This document shows positions 20,906 to 33,200 of a stretch of DNA of 64,000 nt, in pieces. How positions within the stretch are numbered: position 1 is the stretch's first letter; each line of letters starts with the position of its first letter. The notes under the pieces were generated by a model, which had not been told where the DNA came from, searched no databases, and worked only from the letters and a program-made list of their open reading frames with translations. The position numbers were made by a program, and so were the translations under genes. Location: positions 153,754,397 through 153,818,396 of the forward strand of contig NC_072790.1 in NCBI RefSeq assembly GCF_028583425.1, given 5' to 3'. Source of the stretch: Eublepharis macularius (taxonomy: Eukaryota; Chordata; Lepidosauria; Squamata; Eublepharidae).

Positions 20906-23781
20906 AAGGGCCCAAACGACAGATCCGCCCCAAGCCCGTCCCTGCACGGAACCGGCCACTTGGGTCCATCTTATTCATGCCAGTGACTTTACTTAACCCG
21001 GAGAGGAAGATGCACATCAGAGTGCAAGCCCTCATCGACTCGGGTTGCTCGAGAGACATTATCGCCCCGGCCCTAGTCAACGGACTAGTTCTACCAACTC
21101 GTGAATTGCAAAACCCAGTGATTTTTGAACAAATGGATGGCACCAATATGAACCCTGTTACCACTGAAACCGTCCCAATAATCACCGGCATGGGACAACA
21201 CTGGGAGAAAAGGTCTTTTGTCATCAGCGCCACTGCCAAATACCCGTTAATTTTAGGCAGCAAGTGGCTATGTGATCACAACCCCTACATAAATTGGGCA
21301 GAAGGGTGCATCACCTTCACTCACTCCAGCTGTAAAAACCATCGCTGGAACCAAAACTGGGGTAGTGATCCAACGCACACCGAGAAGGCTCTTCTCACCC
21401 AAGAAGAAATAAACCAAATTCCCGAACCGTACTGGCCCTTTCTGAATGCCTTCTCCGAAGAAGAAGCTGATACTCTACCCCCGCACCGACGAACTGACTG
21501 CGCGGTGGAAATTGTACCTGGAGCCTCATTGCCCAAAGGACGACTCTATCCCATGAGTCTCCATGAACGAGAGGAGCTCCGAAAATTCATCGACACCAAT
21601 CTTCAGAGAGGGTTCATCCGTCCAGCCAATAGCCCCCATGCCGCTCCGGTACTCTTCGTGAAGAAAAAAGATGGGGGACTTCGACTGTGCACGGACTTTA
21701 GAGGACTTAATGCTGTGTCTACCAACAACGCCTATCCCATCCCCCTCATCCGAGATCTTCTCAACGTCGTGGCCCAAGGTAAGATCTTTACAAAATTAGA
21801 CTTAAAAGATGCTTACTTCCACGTCCGTATCAAGGCAGGGGATGAGTGGAAAACCGCATTTAATACACCCCTCGGACAATATGAATATTTAGTTATGCCC
21901 TTTGGATTGGCGGGAGCCCCGTCTGTATTCATGTCCATGATAAATGAAGTTCTACACGAATTCCTCTATAAAGGTGTAGTGGTGTACCTTGATGATGTAT
22001 TAATTTATTCAGACTCGGAGGAGGAACACGTTCAAATGGTGCAAAAAGTCCTGTCCACTTTGATGAACAATAAACTTCCCATTAAGCTGTCCAAATGTGA
22101 ATTCCACAAAACTGAGCTCACTTACCTTGGGTACTGTATCTCCCAAGAGGGGTTAAAAATGGATCCAGCCAAAGTACAAGCGATCCAAGAATGGCAAACT
22201 CCCACCACCCGCAAAGAAGTGCAGTCCTTCTTGGGCTTTGCCAACTTCTATAGAGACTTTATAGCAAACTTTGCTCAAATCACGCTCCCCTTAACCGAAT
22301 TGTTAAGGACAAAAAATAAAGGGGACCAGGCTAAAAAACCCTCCTCCAAAATACAGTGGACATCCGATTGCCAAACTGCTTTCGAATGCCTAAAAGAACA
22401 ATTTGTAACGGAACCCATCCTCTGCCACCCCAACGAAAATTACCCTTTCATAGTGCAAGTCGACGCCAGCGATACGGCGATAGGAGGGGTATTATTGCAG
22501 AAGGGGGAGGATGGGAAACTACGGCCTTGTGCATTCCTGTCAAGGAAATTTTCAGAAGCAGAAAGGAATTGGAATGTGTGGGAGAAGGAAGCTTTTGCAG
22601 TGAAAGCGGCCCTCACTAACTGGAGACATTGGCTGGAGGGGGCGAGATATCCCTTTGAGGTCTGGACAGATCATAAAAATTTGGAGGCCCTTCGCAGCCC
22701 TCGCAGACTGAACGCCAAACAATTGCGATGGGCAGAATTCTTTTCCAAATTCAACTTCACTTTAAATTACCTCCCGGGCAAAACTAACTTTCTTGCAGAC
22801 GCCCTATCGCGCATGCCCCAACACAAGAGCAAACGGGAGGAGACTGTAGACACGGTCTTCTCCCCTACGCAATTGGGAGGCGTGGTAACTACACGCAGCC
22901 GCGCAAGACAGCCCCTCCCGCATAACCAGGAGTGGAAATCGAAACTTAAAGCTGAGGTGGAAAAGGAGGGGGGCAAAGCGCCTAAAAGCAAACTGGCTCA
23001 ATCCCCACAGGGGGACTGGCTAGCTGGAAGCAAATTTTATGTCCCAGACAGCCTCCGACGGGAGGTATTACAACGATGTCACGATGCCCCCACTGCTGGT
23101 CATTATGGGTATCTGAAAACGTTGCATCTAATACAACGGCAATTCTGGTGGCCGGGCATGCGCAAAGACATTTCCCAATACGTTAGCTCCTGCCCCATTT
23201 GCCTCAGCGCCAAATCCCGGAAAGGGAAACCTCCAGGCCTCCTACAACCATTGGAGACGCCTGACAGACCGTGGGAAATAATATCTATGGACTTTATCAC
23301 TGATTTACCCCTTTCGAAAGGACATAATTGCATTTTAGTCGTGGTAGATCTGTTCTCCAAACAAGCTCATTTTATTCCATGTCCTGCTATACCCACTGCT
23401 CGAAAACTGGCAGATTTATTCTTAAAACACATCGTAAAATTACATTCTTTTCCGTCCAAGGTGATTTCGGATCGCGGCGGACAGTTCGTTGCCAACTTCT
23501 GGCGGGAGCTTTTGCGAATGTTGAATATTGAGCAAGGAATCAGTTCAAGCCACCACCCACAAACCGACGGACAATCCGAAAAAACTAATCAAATTTTAGA
23601 ACAGTTCCTTCGTTGCTACATTAATTTCCAACAAGATAATTGGGTGGACCTTCTTCCTTTAGCCGAGTTCTCATACAACAACAGTGTGCATGCTTCCACT
23701 GGGGAAGCCCCTTTCAAAATTGTATATGGAACTCACTTCAATCCCTTCCCGTTGGACACCCCCCCCCCGCCATTCCTCTAA
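20851..23781 (+). CDS. pol: Chromovirus pol: protease, RT, RNase H, integrase (C-terminus out of frame)
   Basis: The pol frame is open from 20608 and is useful from the slippery site. Protease: ALIDSGCSRDII, with the catalytic motif as DSG, near 21037. RT: LRLCTDFRGLNAV, FTKLDLKDAYFHVRI, LVMPFGLAGAPSVF and catalytic YLDD at 21985-21996. RNase H: VQVDASDTAIGGVL..EKEAFAVK..WTDHKNLEAL. Integrase zinc finger: HDAPTAGHYG..H..CPICL near 23070-23205. The DDE core has D in MDFITDL, D in ISDRGGQF and E in GQSEKTNQ. The frame ends in PPPPFL-stop after a run of ten C (23759-23768). The integrase C-terminus and chromodomain follow in the +1 frame. The product would copy the RNA and insert the cDNA. Confidence 0.93.
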   Translation, partial: RRSQSRKPPVRKRDGSVVKGPKRQIRPKPVPARNRPLGSILFMPVTLLNPERKMHIRVQALIDSGCSRDIIAPALVNGLVLPTRELQNPVIFEQMDGTNMNPVTTETVPIITGMGQHWEKRSFVISATAKYPLILGSKWLCDHNPYINWAEGCITFTHSSCKNHRWNQNWGSDPTHTEKALLTQEEINQIPEPYWPFLNAFSEEEADTLPPHRRTDCAVEIVPGASLPKGRLYPMSLHEREELRKFIDTNLQRGFIRPANSPHAAPVLFVKKKDGGLRLCTDFRGLNAVSTNNAYPIPLIRDLLNVVAQGKIFTKLDLKDAYFHVRIKAGDEWKTAFNTPLGQYEYLVMPFGLAGAPSVFMSMINEVLHEFLYKGVVVYLDDVLIYSDSEEEHVQMVQKVLSTLMNNKLPIKLSKCEFHKTELTYLGYCISQEGLKMDPAKVQAIQEWQTPTTRKEVQSFLGFANFYRDFIANFAQITLPLTELLRTKNKGDQAKKPSSKIQWTSDCQTAFECLKEQFVTEPILCHPNENYPFIVQVDASDTAIGGVLLQKGEDGKLRPCAFLSRKFSEAERNWNVWEKEAFAVKAALTNWRHWLEGARYPFEVWTDHKNLEALRSPRRLNAKQLRWAEFFSKFNFTLNYLPGKTNFLADALSRMPQHKSKREETVDTVFSPTQLGGVVTTRSRARQPLPHNQEWKSKLKAEVEKEGGKAPKSKLAQSPQGDWLAGSKFYVPDSLRREVLQRCHDAPTAGHYGYLKTLHLIQRQFWWPGMRKDISQYVSSCPICLSAKSRKGKPPGLLQPLETPDRPWEIISMDFITDLPLSKGHNCILVVVDLFSKQAHFIPCPAIPTARKLADLFLKHIVKLHSFPSKVISDRGGQFVANFWRELLRMLNIEQGISSSHHPQTDGQSEKTNQILEQFLRCYINFQQDNWVDLLPLAEFSYNNSVHASTGEAPFKIVYGTHFNPFPLDTPPPPFL

Positions 23782-24352
23782 TTCGCCCGATGTATCTTCC
23801 TGGTGGGGGGAGGCCAAGCAGCAATGGACTCTCATTAAAAAACACCTCGAGAAAGCCAAACTGGATTACAAAAAGTACGCAGATCGCCATCGTGTGGCCG
23901 AATGGGATTTACAACCTGGAGATCATGTTTATATTTCCACCAAGAACCTGAAATTAGCTCAGACGAACCGCAAACTAGCATTAAAGTTCCTTGGGCCTTT
24001 CCCTGTCCGCAAAGTGATTAATAAAGTGACTGTTGCTGTACATCTACCCAAGAACCTGCGCCATGTTCATGATACATTTCATGTCAGTCTCCTTAAAAGA
24101 GCTCCCACCGACGACAAGTGGCACATCAAAGCTCCACCCATTCCTACTTTGATAGACGACCAAATACACTACGAGGTGCAACAAATTTTGGACTCTAAGA
24201 TCAAGCGAAATCAGCTTTTTTACCTCATTAGGTGGAAGGACTTTGATTCTGGATACGATGAGTGGGTGAACTCTGTGCATGTTCATGCTCCTAGATTAAC
24301 CAAAGCTTTTCATACTCGTTACCCATATAAGCCAGGGGGGGATCTATTTTAA
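23762..24352 (+). pseudogene. pol: Chromovirus integrase C-terminus and chromodomain, shifted frame
   Basis: The continuation of integrase lies one frame over from pol, starting at the C run. It shows KKYADRHRVAEWDLQPGDHVYIST and KFLGPFPV.KVINKVTVAV (GPY/F-like C-terminal domain), HVSLLKRAP, then a chromodomain from about 24160 to 24290 (IHYEVQQILDSK, YLIRWKDFDSGYDEWV). Chromodomains of this branch target insertion by reading chromatin marks (family knowledge). The shift at the homopolymer separates it from pol, so this copy would make a truncated integrase unless a +1 slip occurs. Confidence 0.88.
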
Positions 24353-24363
24353 GGGGGGCAGGA
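24351..24363 (+). other. Polypurine tract
   Basis: AAGGGGGGCAGGA abuts the 3' LTR start at 24364. It is the expected plus-strand primer site of an LTR retrotransposon (one C interrupts the purines). Confidence 0.85.
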
Positions 24364-24780
24364 TGTCAGGTCCAGTGTATATTTAAACTGTACTGACTCC
24401 ATTTTCTAATGTTTCTAGTGTCTAAGTGCTTTCCCCGCAGGTGCACCAGTTCCCAGGCAGCTTTCCCACCGGAGGAGACTGTTTTGTCTAACACCGTTCC
24501 ACCAGGCATTGGCCTTGACGGAGAGCAGCTTCCCAAGACTGAAAGATGTTGTTTTGAGAACTGTGGGGGGAGGCTGATGCAGATGGGAACTGTTACTCTG
24601 TACCTCATGCTTTGCCCTTCATTGGTAACAATGACTGTGTACCATCCTGAGTCTCCTATTCAGGACAGTGGACTATAATGGACCTTTTCTGCAGTAAAGT
24701 TTCCTTATTCAATCAATGGACTCTTGTTTGCTTTTGAAAGGGAACCTGTAGGAAGAGCCTTATCTAGCCACAAGCTGACA
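24364..24780 (+). repeat. 3' LTR of chromovirus
   Basis: 417 bases, identical to the 5' LTR except at 24470. AGTAAA at 24693-24698 would serve as the poly(A) signal. The target duplication CCCAT follows. Confidence 0.96.
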
Positions 24781-24798
24781 CCCATCTCTACTGCAGGG

Positions 24799-27700
24799 CA
24801 CTTTGAAGCCTAGTACAGTAAAAATTACCTATTTGGAGGAGGTTTTTACAGAACTGGGCTTCAGCATGCCCCACAGCTCCTCCATCATTGACTCAACAGG
24901 GGAGTGTAGAACCACATACATGCATTTCTTCCCCCCTCCCATGACCCTCCCTGCCTGCTGGACAGGTGAGCAGGGCCAGGGGGCGGGGGATGGCAAGACT
25001 ATATTGAAGAAAAGTGAATAATTTATATCTACGAAAGAGAAATTAAATGAAAACTTGTAGAAAAATGAAGATCAAATAGTTTCAAAGGGTTTTGATATCT
25101 TGAATACAGGCTAAATTTGTTTTTTAAATAATGTATGTGACATGTATGTCACCTCATACTGCTGACTAGTTCTCTAAGTAGCCATTTATATAGATCCTAA
25201 AATGACCTGCAGTGTACTCAGTATAGCCAAAGGTTATAAGAGCAGGAGAGTTGCATTGTTAGGATACAGATCCCTGGGGTGTTCACCAGAAAAAAATATA
25301 TTATTGGATTCAGATTTCAGGGAGGGTGTAAATTCTGGTATTCAATGGTTTTCAGGTCTCCCAGTAACTTTTTGGGATTCAGGTTCATATTTTTTCCAGG
25401 ATTCCAGAATTGTTTGGGTTCTATTATTCCCTATTATGAAGACTTTTTCAGGGCAGGGCACTGAAGTGGCTGTTGAAAGACCAAATGGCACCATAATTTC
25501 AGGGTAGCCAGTGCTGCCTATCCACTAAAGAACCCTCAAGTTTCAAGTAAAAGGGACTTTGAAAACATCTTCCCTTTAGGGTTTGAATCCCACTGCTAAT
25601 GTCACCTGTGGCATTTTGCCCTGTTCATGTGACCTATATATTGCTACCTTTGTGATTCCCTCAGGGGACCTGGCAGTCTTGAGCATGAATTGCTCTTCAT
25701 CCAGTGAGCACCTGTTACCCAGATAGGTGGTCTCCTTGTGAGCTGGGAGAATTAGTGTACAAGGAGAAGCCAGGAGAGGGAATAACTAAGCAAGATTTCT
25801 CCACCTCTGTATATGAGGATCATTCCTCTAGAGAACTCTTAATGAAAACAAGTGAATGTTGAACAAAAATGATTTTTATTGAAGGGGGTAGCAAAAGCAA
25901 ACACACAGAAAATTGCATATAGCATACACACAGTGGTAACTAGAAAACAAAGAGGAAAATGGGAGTAGTACAGGGTCAGGTGATATTTACCAGTCTAGAA
26001 GGCAGGAGACATCTGTGAGAAAGTAGCTTTGAAAAGCCAGCACTTTGGGGCAGGAAGGAAAAGGGAGAGGGCTCTGATGTATCTGAGGATATTCGAGTGA
26101 ACCCAAAGACACAAACAAGTGTAACTGTTGTGGAGGGCAACCCAATTATACTGTGGAATGTACCCTGGGGCAGAATGGTGTCTTTTGCCCCAAAATAATA
26201 ACTTATTTATTAATAAGTTATTAAGCTGTCTCCAGAGGTGAGACAATAAAACTGGGAAAGGTTTAATTAAACCTTTCTGGGTGTTAAAAGGGTATTTGAT
26301 GATCCATGATGGTTGGACAGATGGGGCTTATCAGATCCCTGAACAGCCTGGAATGGGAGAGCAAATAAGGAAAGGCAAGGTGTGGGAGTGATTAATTCAG
26401 GAACTCCTGGAAGATCCTATTGTCTTAAGATCTTTACACATCTCCGGGGGTTTGGGGCTGATAGCTGGTCTTGCCTGTGAGTTACATGCCAGTAATTTTC
26501 CAACTCCTGACTGGGAGTGGGCAGCCATTTCGTACCTCACTAGGCAGCATTTCTGTGTTTTTAAAACACAAGAGGAGAGGGGCTTATGATATAGCCATAT
26601 TCATAAGCTTCCCTATTAGCATAAGGGTCAGAGCTGACTCCTAACACATCACCAATTAATCATAGTGTGAAACTAAATTTGAAAAGAAAGGCATATATGT
26701 TCATAAAAGTTTTGATATTACTCTGTTCAAACTGTGATTAGATTGTAGGCTGTGAACAGCACTCTTTATTTCAAAAAATCACTTTTTTAATTGAGCAGTT
26801 GATATTATTCTAATTCTTATTTTGAAATATTTTGCACAAATGCATTCTTGCATTGCTTTCATGGCTGCCACCTCCCTGACTGTTGTCCTCTCAACCCATT
26901 AGACATTAACTTCTAAAAAGTGTGCTTTCTTTAGTTGTCTCAATCCAGCAGTGAGATGGTGGCAGGGAGGAATGAGTGGCATGGGTTGTCTGTCTAGTAT
27001 TCTAACACTGCCCATTTTGCTTGTCTGACTCACAATGCTGAGGGTGTTTGCCAGGTATTTTAAATTGTATAATGAATATTTTTTATGTTTTCTCAACACT
27101 GCCTGAGAACTGTAGTTAAGTCAGTAAGTTTCGAATGCTACTGTAACTGCACAGGCATAAAGACACATACATTTGAAAGGAAGCTGGTTTTAAATTATGC
27201 ATGACCTCCCATGAAGAGATACGTAATGTTAGAAAGCCAGTACAGTGACAGTATTTGCTAATAGCAGCTACTCACCCTGAATGTTGCCTAGTGCACAGAT
27301 GCGAAACCATTTGAAATTGTTAATAAATCTTCAATGCAACCTTATGAACCCAACTTAATAGAAAATGTGCATTGCAAAAAGGGTAACTTCTCATACATTT
27401 TAGTTGCTAAAAAAAATCACTAAATTATTGTTTGAATTTGCTCAAAATGTTTCATTGGGTCAGGTCAACACTCCCATTTTTTTGTCCATAGAGGCAATCT
27501 TAGTCATCTTAAGCAGACATTCATGAACAGAGATGCTGCCAAAATCTGAAAGAAAATCCAGCTTGGGGTATTGAAGAATCACCACATATGAAATTGTGGT
27601 CAGAAAATTGTGGTGGCCTTTCTAAAACTCATCGTATTTCTTATGAGACTCTTTACAAGGTGCATGTGAATCTTCACAACTGTCTTCTCAGTACATCTAT

Positions 27701-28090
27701 TTGTGATGAGCTAAATCATCTATATTTTAATTCTGACATGCTCTGCTGCACTATCCATTTTTATTCCTGCAAGCAGCATCTGTATCCATGTATGTGTCTA
27801 GTTAAAGATGACTAGGAATACACAAAAATGATTAAATGTATGGTTCCCTCAGACCAAATTTGAGATGTTAATGCAAAAAAACCCCTCATCATAGGTTTTT
27901 ATCTGAACTAAGAAATCAGCAATTCTGAAGGAATAGCAGTCAAAGGGAAACATAATTTAACAAGACAGATGATGCCTAGGACCAGGAAAACAGAAATGAA
28001 CAAATAATTCCTCCTGACTATTTTTTACATGCCTACAGTTTGAAAAGGCGTAACACATTAACTAGCAGCAGCTGTTAGCAAAATCAACTA
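24799..28090. other. No recognised gene or repeat
   Basis: 3.3 kb without a motif-bearing ORF. Short ORFs such as 25202-25507 (plus) and 25995-26246 (minus) show no domain. An A/T-rich TTTATTAATAAGTTATTAA patch lies near 26210. Confidence 0.4.
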
Positions 28091-28655
28091 CTATGATAAT
28101 GAGAATTGCAACTTTTAAAAAATAATTAGAAATCAGAAGAAGATTGAGACTGGGAAGAAGAACTGTGAGGGAGCTAGAAAAAATCCTTGAAGATGTCTCT
28201 CTGTGAACCAAGATCAAGATTATCCAAGCTGTGGTATGCCCCATTACTATGGATGGATGTGAAAGTTGAACAGTGAAGACAGCTGACAAGAAGAAAGCTG
28301 ACAACAAGAAAATTGATTCATTTGAAATGTGGTTCTGGAGGAAAGTTTTGCAGATATCATGGATGGCCAAAAAGACAAATAAGTGGGAACTAGATCAAAT
28401 CAAGCCTGAATTCACCCTCGAAGCTAAAATGACAAAACTGAGGCTATCGTACTATCGTATCGAAGAAAAGTTTCTCTGGAAAAGTCAATAATGCTAGGAA
28501 AAGTGGAAGGCAGTTGAAAAAGACCTAACATGAGATGGCTTCTCAATAAAAGAAGCTACGTCCTACAGTGTGCAGTCTTTTAATGATAGAACATTTTGGA
28601 GGTCTCTCATTCATAGAGTTGCCATAGGTCAGAGGCAACTTGATGGCACATAACA
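28091..28655 (+). pseudogene. RTE/BovB LINE 3' fragment
   Basis: Broken reading frame resembling the C-terminal end of BovB/RTE ORF2: PITMDGCES.TVKTADKKKADNKKIDSFEMWFWRK, then PEFTLEAKMTKLRLSYY, then the 3' end GTTGCCATAGGTCAGAGGCAACTTGATGGCACATAACACAC, which is the characteristic BovB/SINE tail. The GCE-W-..RRIDAFE-WCWRR style block and the tail together are diagnostic. It is 5'-truncated, with stops (near 28270) and no RT catalytic motif. BovB is widespread in squamates. Confidence 0.8.
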
Positions 28656-28984
28656 CACACATTCTACAAATATACAAAAGATACACAAGAATACATAAAA
28701 AGGATAAAATATACCAAAAGAGGCAAATACCACAACCATATTTCATTCAAAAATACAGAATAATATTACAGTTAGTCAATACTTATCACACCTACAAGCT
28801 ATCTGAAGAATCCCTTGCCAGAAATTATGAGAACTGTTTGTATGGTTATGAGAAATAATTGCTGCTTATTATTTCTGTGAATTTTTACATTTACCCATTA
28901 TATTTGTCTACATAGCCACATGTAGGTTTGGAGGAATCCAAATGATCATAAAGAAGATATATTTATGAACTAGACTCTAGCTAA
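28656..28984. other. No recognised gene or repeat
   Basis: A-rich stretch following the BovB tail (ATACACAAGAATACATAAAAAGG), possibly an extended simple tail. Confidence 0.35.
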
Positions 28985-29533
28985 CCACATTTGAGAATGC
29001 GACTCACCCTGCGGCTGCTTGCAGGCTTGGCAGGGAGTCGTCCTTTGCTGCCCCGCCTGGAGGAAAGGAGGCAGGCTCCCTTCCCTCCCAGGCATCCGGG
29101 GCTTTGGCCAGGGGGCGGAGCCAAGTGCCGTCTTCAGGCAGCTCCGCTCCCCTGGCTGCAGTTTGCAAAGCGCTCGGCCCACCCACCTCTCCCTGTTTTA
29201 GTGCAGGACTAGCTGGCTGCTGTTCCAGAGCCAGGTAGGATTTTTTTACCTTTTTTCCCAGATTGGCTGCGAGAAAAGGGTTTTTTTCGCCTACCTTGCA
29301 CTAATGGCAGTGTGTGAGGCATTCTATGTGGTGCCGTGGGGGTTTTGTCATTGGCAGGAGATTTTGGGAATAGGGTGCGGGTTGGTGAGCCACCCTGTGG
29401 CGCTTCCCCTTGGGTGGGGAACAGGGTCTGCCATTAAGGGCGGTATGCCTGCTTACGGCTACCGTACACTGGCAGAAGCCTGCGGGGATCCCCAAGCACA
29501 AGGCCTTCCCGCATGCCATACGGCTGGGGCATT
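28985..29533 (+). repeat. Terminal repeat of Ngaro-like family, left part, split by L1
   Basis: GC-rich, CpG-bearing block that stops where the third L1 poly(T) begins. The other side of the L1 (39329-39545) resembles the end of the decayed Ngaro-like element at 53200-53430. I infer that one terminal repeat was split here, but the left part itself matches 45265-46000 only loosely. Confidence 0.4.
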
Positions 29534-29541
29534 AGGTGCTT
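29534..29541. repeat. Short target-site duplication of third L1, left copy
   Basis: AGGTGCTT recurs at 39321-39328 at the opposite end. The short length makes this moderate evidence. Confidence 0.55.
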
Positions 29542-30266
29542 TTTTTCAAAAAAAATTTTATTGGATTAGATTATAATATTATTCAGTACATTCACTACCC
29601 CCTTGTAAGTCTATTTCTAACCCCCTCCCTTTCCTCCCCCCTTTTTAGTTGACTTCCAACAGTTTTCCAACCCTTAGTCTATTTTATTACTTAATTACTT
29701 AATATCTCATATACCCTGTTAAACACACACTTAATACTCTTTTCTCTAAGCTTATTAAATCTCTACTAAAAATATCTCTATATCTCTATGGTACAAGTTT
29801 CCCTTTAAATACCTCAGGTAAACCATATATTCTACCTAAAATAATGCTAGCATAATCATATATATTAGCAATCAAGATAATTAAAAATATAACATTACAT
29901 CCATTTTACTTTCCGATTATCTAAACTCTTTACTTTCCACAATCCTCCTGATTCTAATATTAACTTAAACTCTAATATTCTATTACACACCCATCTTTTA
30001 CTTTTTCTTGTTCTGAGCTTATTTTAAGTCTATAAGGTAACTGTTATACTCAAATATCTATTATATACTCTTTACTTAAACTATATATTGTACATAATAT
30101 CTAGCTAGCTTAATCTTATATATCTTATGTATCCATAGTAAAACATCTATTATTTAATACTCTATAATTTTTACTTTTATCATAACCCCAATAGTAGCTT
30201 AGATTTCTATAATTATATTCCCCCTTTCCCGGTAAAGTCACTTCTCTCTTCTTCTTCTATTACATT

Positions 30267-33200
30267 TCAATAATTCTCGAACTGCCACAGTTCCCCTTTC
30301 ACGTCCCATTTTTTTTCTAGATATTGTTTCAATTTCTCCCAATCTGCATTAAATTGTCCTGGATCAAGATCTTTAAGTTTTCTTGTCATTTTGTCCATCT
30401 CAGCCATGTACAGCAATTTATAAATCCAATCTTCTGTAGTTGGTATTTCTTGTACTTTCCATTTCTGCGCATATAAAAGTCTTGCTGCTGTAATCATGTA
30501 AAATAACAATATTCTATACTGCATTGGAACATCTTCCATTCCCAAGTTCAGTAGCAGCAATTCTGGGTTCATATTTATTTGGGTTTGCAAAACCTCATTA
30601 ATTACTTCAATTATATCTCCCCAGTATTGCTTCGCTACCTCACAAGTCCACCACATGTGGTATAATGATCCTTCATGTTTTTTACATTTCCAGCATTTAT
30701 TCGACATATTAATATTTCCTAGCGCAATTTTCTTTGGTGTCAAGTACCAACAATAAATCATTTTGTAGACATTCTCTTTAATACTTGTACATGTTGTAAT
30801 CTTCAAAGTCGTTTTCCACAGGTATTCCCACACCTCCATTGTTATTTCTTTGTGAAAATTTATAGCCCACTTCACCATCTGGACTTTTACTGTTTCATCC
30901 TCTGTAAACCATTTTAAAAGTACTTTATAAATCCTTGAAATTTCCTTTTTACCTTCTTGAAAAATTACATCTTCTAATTCTGAATTCTCCATTCTTATTC
31001 CTCCTTTCAAACAGTCCGAATTGTAAAGATCTCTGATCTGTCTATATTGAAACCATCCATAACATAGAGACAGCTCTTCTTCTGTTTTTATTCTCAATTT
31101 TGAAAATTCTACTCGAGTTATCTCCTTGTAGGTTAAACATTGCTGCTCATTATCAACAGCTCTCGGATTTATTACTTCATACGGAACCACCCAAGAAGGA
31201 ATTCCATCTTGTAGGTAATTTTTATACTTCTTCCAAATTGTGAAGAGGCTTCTCCGGATATAGTGGTGTATAAACATAGAGTCTGCTTTTACTTTATCGT
31301 ACCACAAATATGCATGCCATCCAAATGTTTTTTTGTATCCCTCCAAAGCCAATAACTTGCGGTTTTTCAACGTCATCCATTCTTTTATCCATGCCAAACA
31401 TATTGCTTCGTGATATAGTCTTAGATTGGGCAGCTGCATTCCACCTCTCTCTTTAGCGTCCTGCAATACTTTCATTTTCACACGAGGTTTCTTGCCTGCC
31501 CACACGAAGTCCGATATTTTCCTTTGCCATTTTTCGAATTGTTTGGAGTCTCGGATAATTGGAATTGTTTGTAACAAGAACATCACTCTTGGCAATACAT
31601 TCATCTTTACTGCTGCAATTCTTCCCAACCATGACAAATTCAACTTATTCCATTTTATCAAGTCTCGCTCTATTTGTATCCACAATTTCTCATAGTTATT
31701 CTTAAATAAGTCTATGTTTTTCACAGTTAGTTCAATACCAAGATATTTCACCTTATTTGTTACTTCACAGTCCGTTATTTCCATTAGTTCTTGTTGTTTC
31801 TGTTTAGTCATATTCTTACATAGTATCTTTGACTTCCTTTTATTTACATAAAATCCTGCCAAATCTCCAAATTCCTTTATTTTCTCCATTACCTTTGGCA
31901 TGTTCTCAATTGGGTCGTCCACAATTAACATTATATCATCCGCAAATGCTCTGACCTTGTAGGAAAACTCTTTTATTTTTATTCCTCGGATTGCATCATC
32001 TTCCTGTATCTGAATCATCAATATTTCCAAAACCAAAATAAGCAACAATGGTGACAAAGGGCAACCCTGTCTTGTACCTTTACCTATTGTTAATTTTTTA
32101 GTCACATCATCAGTCACCACAATTGCTGCACTCTGGTCCCTATAAATTTCTTTCACTGCTCGTATGAACTTTTCTCCCATTTGCAGCTTCTCCATAGTGG
32201 CAAACATAAAGTCCCAGTTCAAGTTGTCAAATGCTTTTTCAGCATCCGCAAAGAAGAAACCAACTTCTCTATCACAACGCTTGCCATAGTATTCAATAGC
32301 ATTTATAACTGTCCTTAAGTTGTCTTTGATTTGTCTATTTGGCAAAAATCCAGCTTTCTCCTCCGCAATAAATTCAGACATCCATCCTTTTATTCTCTCA
32401 GCCAAAATCTTCGCAAAGATTTTGTAATCATTATTCAGCAACGAAATTGGTCTATAATTTTTAACATTGGTCAAATCCTGTCCCTCCTTAGGAATCAATG
32501 ATATATTAGCTTCTCCCCAAGTATCGGGGATCCTCTGATCTCTCATGACTCCATTAATCACTTCTTTCAGGAAAGGCTCCAGTTCATTAGCCATTACTTT
32601 ATAGAATTTAGCTGTTAGTCCATCCGGACCTGGTGCCTTTCCTAATTTTGTTGACTGAATTGCCTCTTTTATTTCCGCCTCCGTCACTTCCCTATTCAAT
32701 TTTTCTCTCCAGCTTTCAGAAATTGCAGGGAGCTTCATCTTTTCCAAATACCTCGTTATAGAGTCTTTATTCACTTCCTTTTTTTGGTACAGCTTTGCAT
32801 AAAATTTTAAAAAAGCTCTACTAATGGCTGCCTGTTCCAAATATGTCTTATTCTCCTCACAAATTTTATTTATGATTCTCTTCTCTTTTCTTTTCTTCAG
32901 TTGCCACGCCAAATATTTCCCAGGCTTATTTGCACCCTCAAACGACTTCTGGTTCATTCTCTTAAGATTCCATTCCAATTCTTTGTTATTCATTGCCGTC
33001 AATTGTTCTTGTAGGATTTTAATATCCTGATATATCTTCTTTTTTCCCGGTCTCTTCTTAAGTTGAATCTCTTTTGCTTTTATTTTCTCCATAATCTCTA
33101 ACCTCTTCTCCTCTTTTTTCCTTCTAACTCTTGCATTTAAATCCATTAGTATGCCTCTAGTCACTGCTTTATAAGTGTCCCATACCTTATTAGTCGAAAC

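Larger units (their letters stand above)
17827..24780 (+). mobile_element. Ty3/gypsy chromovirus (LTR retrotransposon)
   Basis: A 6954-base LTR retrotransposon with two 417-base LTRs ending TGTCAG..CTGACA and a 5-base target duplication CCCAT (17822-17826 and 24781-24785). The order is LTR, primer-binding site, gag (two overlapping frames), protease, RT, RNase H, integrase, chromodomain, polypurine tract, LTR. A protease-RT-RNaseH-integrase order with a C-terminal chromodomain defines the chromovirus branch of Ty3/gypsy. The two LTRs differ at one base, so the insertion is recent. One clear break lies in the integrase tail. A second frame change sits in the proline-rich part of gag and may be natural or a lesion. 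Confidence 0.96.
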
